DNA of 64,000 bases from Oceanospirillaceae bacterium (GTDB lineage Bacteria; Pseudomonadota; Gammaproteobacteria; Pseudomonadales; Balneatricaceae), in assembly GCA_013215505.1 (NCBI GenBank), contig JABSQZ010000010.1, positions 1-64,000 on the forward strand, written 5' to 3'. This document shows, piece after piece, positions 57,224 through 64,000 of this stretch (positions within the stretch are counted from its first letter, which is position 1; every line of letters begins with the position of its first letter). The notes under the pieces are model-generated. The model did no database searches. It was given only the letters and a program-made list of their open reading frames with translations, and had not been told where the DNA came from. The position numbers and the translations under genes were made by a program.

Positions 57224-57475
57224 TTACACTGACTCAGTTTGACCTTTACGGATCATATATCTAAAAACCCCGTCCTTTTCTGCATGACTAATAAGTTCAT
57301 GTCCGAGAAAAGTACAAAATTTCGGGATATCTCTGACTGTTGATGGATCACTTGCCTTTACTAACAAAGTTTCTCCAACTGCCATATCACGAATTTGACT
57401 GTGTAGCATCATCACTGGTTCAGGACAATACAAGCCTTGAGTATCCAGTATATTGTCTACTTCTGAATCAAACAT
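57224..57475 (-). CDS. tusA: TusA-family sulfur carrier
   Basis: An 83-residue protein with the carrier motif LDTQGLYCPEPVMMLH, whose Cys takes sulfur from IscS for tRNA thiolation. Ends DGVFRYMIRKG like TusA. Monocistronic as far as I see. The alternative is a YedF-like carrier, but length and motif favour TusA. Confidence 0.92.
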   Translation of the reverse strand: MFDSEVDNILDTQGLYCPEPVMMLHSQIRDMAVGETLLVKASDPSTVRDIPKFCTFLGHELISHAEKDGVFRYMIRKGQTESV

Positions 57476-57625
57476 ATATAACCTTTTAAACTGATATACC
57501 GCGCCGTCTATAAAACGCTTTTACTTCCGGCGGCGCTATTGTCGCAAATTTTTTATTGAAGCGATAGGCAATCTAAAAATATTAGTTAAATGACAAATCA
57601 ACACAACTGACAGCAACAACTGAAG

Positions 57626-58276
57626 CTAGAGTGCAATATTGTACCCATCGACAGCATGCTTTATCGTTTTTGTCACTGATTGCAAGTGCTGAAGCTGGGT
57701 ATACCCCGAGCGAACCCTGGGCTGTAAATCGTGGTCACCATCTACCAGCCAATGCAATTTCACATTCGAAGACAGAGGATAAGCTAAGACTTCCAAACTA
57801 TTCCCAAGCTTATCCCTCTCCCCTTGAAAGATGTATATTTTTGTCTCAATCTGCCGCAGATGCTCTATCCGCAAAACTGCCGGTTTCTTTATCGAGTGAA
57901 ACGGATAGCCGTAGACAAAGACTGCCGTTGCAGCTAAGCGCTCAGCAACCAACGTGGCCACTCTCCCGCCCATCGATTTACCCGCCAGATAAAGAGGGCA
58001 TGCATTTTCGTCAAACATCTTAGGGTAGCGATTCTTTAGCTGATTAACTACCGCGATAAAACACTCCTCTAATACCGGCATTTTATCCGGTAATCGACGC
58101 TTTCCAGTTATTCGCCTAGCGGCCATATAGGGAAATTCAAAACGCACCACCTTTAAATCGCAGGCCGACAACTGTTCACTCAGCTGCTGCATAAAGGGAT
58201 GATCCATTGCCATCCCCGCACCGTGGGCCAAAATTAACAGCCCTTTTTTACCGCTACCAGACACTAACAAATTCAT
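57626..58276 (-). CDS. Alpha/beta-fold hydrolase (Tex30/KANL3-like)
   Basis: A 216-residue protein: LLILAHGAGMAMDHPFM, nucleophile region LYLAGKSMGGRVAT, Asp region FQGERDKLG and the late H in DGDHDLQP. This matches the KANL3/Tex30 alpha/beta-hydrolase-like proteins of bacteria. The substrate is not known. It sits divergently to ccoN at 280 bases. Confidence 0.88.
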   Translation of the reverse strand: MNLLVSGSGKKGLLILAHGAGMAMDHPFMQQLSEQLSACDLKVVRFEFPYMAARRITGKRRLPDKMPVLEECFIAVVNQLKNRYPKMFDENACPLYLAGKSMGGRVATLVAERLAATAVFVYGYPFHSIKKPAVLRIEHLRQIETKIYIFQGERDKLGNSLEVLAYPLSSNVKLHWLVDGDHDLQPRVRSGYTQLQHLQSVTKTIKHAVDGYNIAL

Positions 58277-58554
58277 TTTCTATTTCCTGTATATTGCTAA
58301 AATCCGGTCCATGTGTAATTGCTAATTCCACCTATACTCTATAAACCACAAAAGCTGTTTGCTTAAATTTTAAACGTCTCAGCTCAGGATTTGAGCAAAT
58401 TAACCAGCAAATACCTGACATGAAGCACTTTTTTCTCGATTATATCCATATTTATTGAATAGTTGGCTGAATGCCATTGAAAAATTAAGGGTATTCCAAG
58501 ATAATTAGCCACAATAATAACCTCTAAAATAACGCTTATTGATGAGAACCTTAC

Positions 58555-59991
58555 ATGAGCACTGTAACTGAACATCCACAATACGATTATAACGTGGTGC
58601 GCCAGTTTTCAATTATGACTGTAGTTTGGGGAATTGTCGGCATGTCCGTCGGCCTCCTGATAGCAGCACAATTGGTCTGGCCACAATTAAATTTTGACAC
58701 AGCTTGGCTTAGTTTTGGCCGATTGCGCCCCCTACATACCAATGCGGTAATCTTTGCATTTGGTGGTAGCGCACTTTTCGCCACATCCTACTATATAGTT
58801 CAGCGAACTTGTCAGACAACACTCTTTGGTGGCTGGCTAGTACCTTTCACTTTTTGGGGCTGGCAGGCAATCATTGTCCTCGCTGTTATTACCCTGCCTA
58901 TGGGTTTGACCTCTACTAAAGAGTACGCCGAATTAGAGTGGCCAATTGATATTTTACTGGCCCTGGTTTGGGTCAGTTATCTGATTGTCTTCGTAGGTAC
59001 AGTGCACAAGCGAAAAACATCTCACATCTATGTCGGCAACTGGTTCTTTATGGCCTTCATCATTGTTGTACTGGTACTACATATAGTAAACAGTGCGGCA
59101 GTGCCAATCTCGATGTGGAAGTCATACTCAGTTTACCCGGGTGCTATCGATGCCATGGTACAGTGGTGGTATGGACACAATGCCGTTGGCTTCTTCCTGA
59201 CCGCAGGCTTTTTGGGCATGATGTACTACTTCGTTCCCAAGCAATCAGGTCGACCAATTTACTCTTACCGCCTCTCAATCGTGCATTTTTGGGCGCTGAT
59301 CGCCACTTACATCTGGGCCGGCGGACACCACCTACACTACACCGCCCTTCCTGACTGGACTCAATCCGTGGCCATGGTTATGTCTCTTATATTACTGGCT
59401 CCCTCTTGGGGCGGCATGATCAACGGCATGATGACCTTATCTGGTGCCTGGCATAAATTGCGGACCGACCCTATCTTACGTTTTCTAGTGGTCTCACTGT
59501 CTTTCTATGGCATGTCGACCTTTGAAGGCCCGATGATGGCAATCAAAACAGTGAATGCGCTATCGCACTTTACTGATTGGACTATAGGTCACGTGCATGC
59601 CGGTGCTCTTGGCTGGGTGGCGATGATCTCGATTGGTGCAACTTATCACATGGTGCCTAAAGTATTTGGCAAAGGTCAAATGTGGAGCACTAACCTGATT
59701 AATATTCACTTCTGGCTGGCAACAGCAGGTACGGTACTCTATATCTGTGCGATGTGGGTAAACGGTATTTTGCAGGGACTGATGTGGCGTGCGGTGAACG
59801 CCGACGGTACTCTCGCCTACAGTTTCGTTGATGCACTTCAAGCGAGCCACCCTGGATACTTCGTCCGCTGGATGGGAGGTTGCCTGTGGGTTGCTGGCAT
59901 GTTGATCATGGCATATAACGTATGGCGCACTGTACGCAGCGAAAAGCTCGCTGCAGAACAAAACACTGATACTAAAGCCCAAACTGCTTAA
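58555..59991 (+). CDS. ccoN: CcoN, catalytic subunit of cbb3 cytochrome oxidase
   Basis: A 478-residue subunit with 12 membrane segments that holds heme b and the heme b3-CuB site. Haems' His ligands are in [34 protein letters not shown] and [15 protein letters not shown]. It reduces O2 with high affinity, pumping protons. First gene of ccoNOQP. No clear FNR/Anr box (TTGAT-N4-ATCAA) was seen upstream. Confidence 0.98.
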   Translation: MSTVTEHPQYDYNVVRQFSIMTVVWGIVGMSVGLLIAAQLVWPQLNFDTAWLSFGRLRPLHTNAVIFAFGGSALFATSYYIVQRTCQTTLFGGWLVPFTFWGWQAIIVLAVITLPMGLTSTKEYAELEWPIDILLALVWVSYLIVFVGTVHKRKTSHIYVGNWFFMAFIIVVLVLHIVNSAAVPISMWKSYSVYPGAIDAMVQWWYGHNAVGFFLTAGFLGMMYYFVPKQSGRPIYSYRLSIVHFWALIATYIWAGGHHLHYTALPDWTQSVAMVMSLILLAPSWGGMINGMMTLSGAWHKLRTDPILRFLVVSLSFYGMSTFEGPMMAIKTVNALSHFTDWTIGHVHAGALGWVAMISIGATYHMVPKVFGKGQMWSTNLINIHFWLATAGTVLYICAMWVNGILQGLMWRAVNADGTLAYSFVDALQASHPGYFVRWMGGCLWVAGMLIMAYNVWRTVRSEKLAAEQNTDTKAQTA

Positions 59992-60003
59992 GGAGCCAAC
60001 ACT

Positions 60004-60624
60004 ATGCTAAAACACGATACGATCGAAAAACATGTTGGCTTAATGGCGCTGCTAATCATTTTGGTGATCAGCGGTGGCGGTTTAGCTGAAATCGTCCCTT
60101 TATTTTTCCAGGTCTCTACTACTAAGCCTATCGAGGGCTTGAAGCCATACACTGCACTGGAAATGGAAGGTCGCGACATATATATCCGCGAGGGTTGTCA
60201 CGTATGCCACTCACAAATGATTCGCCCGTTTAGAGCCGAGACCGAGAGATATGGTCATTTCTCTACTGCTAACGAATTCGTTTGGGAGCACCCTTTTCTC
60301 TGGGGTTCTAAGCGTACTGGTCCAGATTTATCCCGCGTCGGCGGCCGCTACTCTGACGACTGGCATCGCGCTCATCTGTACAACCCTCGTGACGTTGTAC
60401 CTGAATCAAAAATGCCGAGCTACCCATGGTTGTTTAAAAACAAACTAACCGGGACTGACACTTCGGCAAAATTAGCGTTATTTAGCAAATTTGGCGTACC
60501 TTACACCGCTGAGCAAATCGAAAATGCTCAAGATGAAGTGTCCGGCAAATATGAGATTGAAGCGGTAATCGCCTACTTACAATCTCTTGGTAAAAAACAT
60601 TCAGAATATAGCAACAAACGGTAA
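60004..60624 (+). CDS. ccoO: CcoO, monoheme cytochrome c subunit
   Basis: A 206-residue membrane-anchored subunit. One N-terminal membrane segment ([19 protein letters not shown]) and the heme site C65-HV-C68-H69 ([14 protein letters not shown]). The later axial Met lies in the [10 protein letters not shown] segment. It passes electrons to CcoN. Confidence 0.98.
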   Translation: MLKHDTIEKHVGLMALLIILVISGGGLAEIVPLFFQVSTTKPIEGLKPYTALEMEGRDIYIREGCHVCHSQMIRPFRAETERYGHFSTANEFVWEHPFLWGSKRTGPDLSRVGGRYSDDWHRAHLYNPRDVVPESKMPSYPWLFKNKLTGTDTSAKLALFSKFGVPYTAEQIENAQDEVSGKYEIEAVIAYLQSLGKKHSEYSNKR

Positions 60625-60630
60625 ATAACT

Positions 60631-60825
60631 GTGAGTTACGAAGTTTACGGCCCCTATATACCTGTAGTGATGTTAATCACATTCATTGGACTTTTTATCT
60701 GGGTATTACTGCCCGGCAATAAGAAGGGTTTCGATAATGCAGCCAATTTACCCTTCGAAGAAGACGGTTTTGAAGCCGACTCCGCCGAGGAAAAAGTCGG
60801 GGACAACGACAGGAGAAAGACATAA
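60631..60825 (+). CDS. ccoQ: CcoQ, small cbb3 oxidase subunit
   Basis: A 64-residue single-pass protein (YIPVVMLITFIGLFIWVLLPGNKKGF) with an acidic tail, the usual FixQ/CcoQ layout. It starts with GTG and its stop overlaps the ccoP start (TAATG). It stabilises the complex. Confidence 0.92.
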   Translation: MSYEVYGPYIPVVMLITFIGLFIWVLLPGNKKGFDNAANLPFEEDGFEADSAEEKVGDNDRRKT

Positions 60826-61727
60826 TGAGCCCTTTTTGGAGTGCTTGGATATCCATCATTACACTGGCCGTGATATTCGGCTGTACCGCTTTGCTGCTAT
60901 CGATCCGCAAAGGTGAGAAGTTCAAAGATACGACTGAAGAGACTACAGGTCATGTATTCGACGGCATTGAAGAGCTAGACAACCCACTACCTAAATGGTG
61001 GTTTTGGATGTTTATGGCCACCGTTATTTACTCGATAGGCTATTTAATAGTCTATCCCGGCCTCGGCAACTATAAAGGCCTGATTGGCTGGACTTCCACT
61101 GGCCAGTGGGAAGAAGAAATGCAACACGCTAATAATCATTACGCACCTATCTTCGCCAAATATGCTGCGCTGCCAGCAGAAGAGCTGTTAAAAGATGAAA
61201 ACCGGCAGGGCCTGTTAATGGGTCAGCGGATGTTTGCCAATAACTGCTCGGTCTGTCACGGTGTAGCGGCGACTGGTGCCTATGGCTTCCCAAATCTGAC
61301 CGATAGCGATTGGTTATATGGAGGTTCAGTTGACAGCATAAAGCAAACTATCACTGACGGTCGCCAGGGTGCGATGCCAACCTGGGGTTCAAAACTTGGT
61401 GAGGCCGGTGTCAGAGATATGGCCAGTTATGTATTGAGCATCAGTGGCGCCGAGAATGTCGACGCCGAGGCTGTAGCTCGCGCCGAGCCTAAATTCCAGG
61501 CGCTGTGCATCGCCTGTCACGGAGCTGACGGCAAAGGCACTCAAGCACTAGGCGCCCCCAACTTGACAGACAATGTCTGGTTGTACGGTGGCTCTTACGA
61601 AAAAATAGCCCACACTATCCGCATGGGACGTGCCGGGACTATGCCTGCGCACAAAGAGCTGTTAAGCGACAACAAGATCAACTTGATCGCCGGTTACGTT
61701 TACAGTTTATCGCAGCGGCAAAAGTAG
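60825..61727 (+). CDS. ccoP: CcoP, diheme cytochrome c subunit
   Basis: A 300-residue subunit with membrane segments at the N-terminus (WSAWISIITLAVIFGCTALLL; WWFWMFMATVIYSIGYLIVY) and two heme sites: C141-SV-C144-H145 and C228-IA-C231-H232. Takes electrons from the bc1 complex or soluble cytochrome c. A strong terminator follows, so ccoNOQP is one transcript. Confidence 0.97.
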   Translation: MSPFWSAWISIITLAVIFGCTALLLSIRKGEKFKDTTEETTGHVFDGIEELDNPLPKWWFWMFMATVIYSIGYLIVYPGLGNYKGLIGWTSTGQWEEEMQHANNHYAPIFAKYAALPAEELLKDENRQGLLMGQRMFANNCSVCHGVAATGAYGFPNLTDSDWLYGGSVDSIKQTITDGRQGAMPTWGSKLGEAGVRDMASYVLSISGAENVDAEAVARAEPKFQALCIACHGADGKGTQALGAPNLTDNVWLYGGSYEKIAHTIRMGRAGTMPAHKELLSDNKINLIAGYVYSLSQRQK

Positions 61728-61743
61728 TTAACTATACCGCTAT

Positions 61744-61779
61744 AAAAAGCGCTATAACCCGGTTATAGCGCTTTTTTTT
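61744..61779 (+). terminator. Strong terminator after ccoNOQP
   Basis: AAGCGCTATAACC and its exact complement, centred on 61760 (a 1-2 base loop, or a shorter stem with a CCCGG loop), followed by eight T's. Located 20 bases after the ccoP stop. Confidence 0.95.
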
Positions 61780-62009
61780 CGATGTCTGCAAACCGTTTAT
61801 AGGCACTGGCAGCAGCGTACTTTTATAACACCCCAAAACCTACCTGATAATCTATCTGCTGCTAAACACTGCAAATAGTTGGCTGCTTAAATAGATCCTA
61901 GAAGCAGCGACAGATCTGCAATATAGAGCTAAAATATAAAGATTAGCTGCAACTATTAGTTTTTGCTAGCAAACGATATAGACAAGTATTGATCCGAAGT
62001 GGACAGCAC

Positions 62010-63422
62010 ATGAAGCAAATCCCGGTTAGCGATATCACTCCCAAGCCCAGCAGAGAAGTTGAAACTTACGACTTATACGCGAAACGCGAACATATCTACG
62101 TAAAATTTTATAAAGGCATTTATAAGAACCTGCGGATCATATCCGGAGCCATAATGCTGGCTATGTTTTACGGCTTCCCCTGGATCCAGTGGGGTGATCG
62201 ACAGGCTATTTTGTTCGATTTACCCAATCGCCAATTCCATGTCTTTAGTGCCACTTTTTGGCCTCAAGATTTTATTTTGTTATCCGTACTGCTAATTATT
62301 CTGGCATTTGTGCTCTTTGTTGTCACTGTATTCGCCGGGCGCCTCTGGTGTGGTTATGCCTGCCCGCAATTTGTCTGGACCTGGTTGTTTATCTGGGCGG
62401 AAAGGATCACTGAAGGCGATCGCAACCAGCGCATGCGCCAAGACAAAAAACCTATGACCGCTGTACTCTTTAGCCGTAAGATTGCCAAACACAGCATATG
62501 GTTTGTACTCTCTATCAGCACCGCTATAGCTTTTGTCGGCTACTTCACTCCAATACGCGAGCTCGCCCCCAGCTTTATCGCTTTGGGACTAGGTCCCTGG
62601 GAGCTGTGGTGGATTGGCTTTATTGGTGTTGCCACTTATGGCAATGCGGGCTGGCTGCGGGAGCAAGTGTGTATTTATATGTGCCCGTACGCACGCTTTC
62701 AAAGCGTTATGTTTGACCGTGACACCTTGGTTATTTCCTATGACGAAATACGTGGCGAGAGCCGTGGCAAGCGCAGTCGCAAAACTGATTATGTCGCCGA
62801 GGGCCTGGGTGACTGTATCGACTGTCACCACTGTGTGAACGTCTGCCCCACCGGCATAGATATACGTGATGGCCTGCAAATTGAATGTGTCGCCTGCGGG
62901 GCCTGCGTCGATGCCTGCGATGACATTATGAGTCGTATTGGCTACAAAAAAGGACTGATAAAGTACACCACAGAGACTAATTTAGAGGGCGGTGATACAC
63001 GCATTTTACGGCCCAAACTACTCTCTTACCTGGTGATTGTGATAGCCATGATGATCTATTTCGGCTATGTAATTTTTGACCGTAAACCCATTGAAGTCGA
63101 CGTACACAGAGACCGAAGCCAGATGTTTATTGAAGTTTCTGATGAGCTTATAGAAAACGCCTATACTCTGAAAATTGCCAACAAAGGCCATACCGAGGAG
63201 CGGTTTTTGATCACAGTAACAGGCATACCCGGCATACAATTGATGAGCATTGATACAGTCTTGGTCAAAGCGGGAGAACTGATCGACTACCCCATCAGAA
63301 TACGTGCCAGCATCTATAAAATAAGTCAGCGCAATACTCCAATCGACATTAGAGTAGTGGCAAAGTCTAATGCCGATACCTATTCGGTTAACGAAAGTAG
63401 ATTCATGGCACCTATTAATTAA
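62010..63422 (+). CDS. ccoG: CcoG, cytochrome oxidase accessory protein (copper reductase)
   Basis: A 470-residue polytopic membrane protein with two 4Fe-4S clusters (CIDCHHCVNVCP and CVACGACVDACDD) and the N-terminal WCGYACPQFVWTWLFIW motif. It reduces Cu(II) for insertion into the cbb3 centre and has a periplasmic FixG-like C-terminal domain. Start set at ATG 62010 (MKQIPVSD). Seven codons of upstream frame from TTG 61989 are open, but the ATG has a better ribosome site (AAGTGGA). Confidence 0.95.
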   Translation: MKQIPVSDITPKPSREVETYDLYAKREHIYVKFYKGIYKNLRIISGAIMLAMFYGFPWIQWGDRQAILFDLPNRQFHVFSATFWPQDFILLSVLLIILAFVLFVVTVFAGRLWCGYACPQFVWTWLFIWAERITEGDRNQRMRQDKKPMTAVLFSRKIAKHSIWFVLSISTAIAFVGYFTPIRELAPSFIALGLGPWELWWIGFIGVATYGNAGWLREQVCIYMCPYARFQSVMFDRDTLVISYDEIRGESRGKRSRKTDYVAEGLGDCIDCHHCVNVCPTGIDIRDGLQIECVACGACVDACDDIMSRIGYKKGLIKYTTETNLEGGDTRILRPKLLSYLVIVIAMMIYFGYVIFDRKPIEVDVHRDRSQMFIEVSDELIENAYTLKIANKGHTEERFLITVTGIPGIQLMSIDTVLVKAGELIDYPIRIRASIYKISQRNTPIDIRVVAKSNADTYSVNESRFMAPIN

Positions 63423-63597
63423 ATTAGTGCGCCAATATTTAATCTTCAGCCGGCGCTGCACAGTCTGTGCTGGCTATGCAGCGAAACAGACATTAATCAA
63501 TATATCGGTACTGCAGAGTCGATCAATGATCGCAGAATCGACTCAGTTGAGTTAATATACGCGCATATTTTTTAATACGAGTCAGCCCAATTTAACT

Positions 63598-64000
63598 ATG
63601 AAAACTGAACAAGAATACGCCCTAGACCCTTGGTATAAACAACCTTGGCTACTGCTCGCCATGATCCCGCTGGTGGCCACCGTCATCGCCGGTACGACTT
63701 TCCTGGTAGTATCCATCATCAGCTCCGATGGGATAGTCAAAGATGACTACTATCGTGAGGCCCGAGGCTATATCAGCGATCCGACTAAAATACAGGCTGC
63801 CTACGACAAGAATATCGCCGCCAATCTGGCCATTGATAACCTCACCGGGGACCTATCGCTGCGCCTAAGCGGCGACTTTTCCAGCTACCCGGATAGACTG
63901 TATCTGGACTTTGTCTCCCCAACCCACCAAAAGTACGATTTGAGCATTGTCTTAAAACAAGTCGCCGGACAACCTTTTTATCTGGGCTCGTTAAGTGCAC
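63598..64000 (+). CDS. ccoH: CcoH/FixH, cbb3 assembly protein, cut by the window edge
   Basis: 134 complete codons are present and the frame is still open at base 64000. The protein starts MKTEQEYALDPWYKQPWLLLAMIP, with a membrane segment (LLLAMIPLVATVIAGTTFLVVSII) and the family motif DGIVKDDYYREA right after it. FixH/CcoH assists CcoN/CcoP assembly. Follows ccoG by about 175 bases. The C-terminus is out of view. Confidence 0.9.
   Translation, partial: MKTEQEYALDPWYKQPWLLLAMIPLVATVIAGTTFLVVSIISSDGIVKDDYYREARGYISDPTKIQAAYDKNIAANLAIDNLTGDLSLRLSGDFSSYPDRLYLDFVSPTHQKYDLSIVLKQVAGQPFYLGSLSA

Noticed and set aside
58381-58400. FNR/Anr-like site upstream of ccoN (TTGAGCAAATTAAC)
   Set aside because: Only one half fits TTGAT-N4-ATCAA, and the second half does not.
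58384-58581. Minus-strand frame of 65 codons across the ccoN start
   Set aside because: It overlaps the start of ccoN and its promoter region, and its translation resembles no known protein.

Overview
The window is a chromosomal segment of a gammaproteobacterium, most likely a marine aerobe on the Pseudomonas/Cellvibrio side of the class. The evidence is gene order. The tRNA block Arg-His-Leu-His lies upstream of tig-clpP-clpX; lexA-sulA-(small hypothetical)-(DUF6586)-topA is the Pseudomonas arrangement; and cmoAB, lapG-lapD, radD, rhlB, proQ and a ccoNOQP-ccoG-ccoH respiratory cluster are all of gammaproteobacterial type. Genes are densely packed on both strands and most are housekeeping. 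Taxonomy is inferred from order and protein resemblance only.

Left end (1-5.6 kb): the least ordinary part. It holds a 235-bp tandem repeat, each copy containing a degraded initiator-tRNA-like sequence; a 2-oxoglutarate/Fe(II) oxygenase; two loci of heptanucleotide repeats with the same leader; a ybiI-type zinc-finger gene whose stop codon is abutted by a 312-bp MITE-like element; an AraC regulator; and a TauE-type exporter paired with D-cysteine desulfhydrase. 5.8-20.2 kb: GNAT acetyltransferase, S66 (MccF-like) peptidase, clpX/clpP/tig, four tRNAs, radD, an alkyltransferase-like protein, a diguanylate cyclase and a ynjB-ynjC-ynjD-ynjF operon without ynjE. 20.3-26.9 kb: thpR, an unrecognised membrane coiled-coil protein, cmoB/cmoA, uvrB and a PilZ protein, followed by 1.2 kb without a recognisable gene.

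28.1-32.2 kb is the most notable biosynthetic locus: a secreted four-cysteine precursor (DUF2282, BufA1 type), a DUF692 multinuclear iron oxidase (BufB type), a DUF2063 partner (BufC type) and a DoxX membrane protein, followed by an ECF sigma factor and RskA-type anti-sigma factor. This is the layout of a bufferin-type RiPP system, whose known members bind copper. The precursor gene is followed by two hairpins before the maturase gene.

32.3-45.1 kb: hydrolase, O-antigen/pilin-glycan ligase, sixA, gpsA, rhlB, then divergent dinG and lexA-sulA sharing a region with two full LexA boxes, then topA. 45.3-58.3 kb: two unrecognised membrane-anchored proteins, a universal stress protein, ABC-F protein, lytic transglycosylase, tatD, a glutaredoxin-like protein, the lapG-lapD biofilm switch, proQ, tusA and a hydrolase. 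58.5-64 kb: cbb3 cytochrome oxidase ccoNOQP with a strong terminator, ccoG, and ccoH cut by the window edge.
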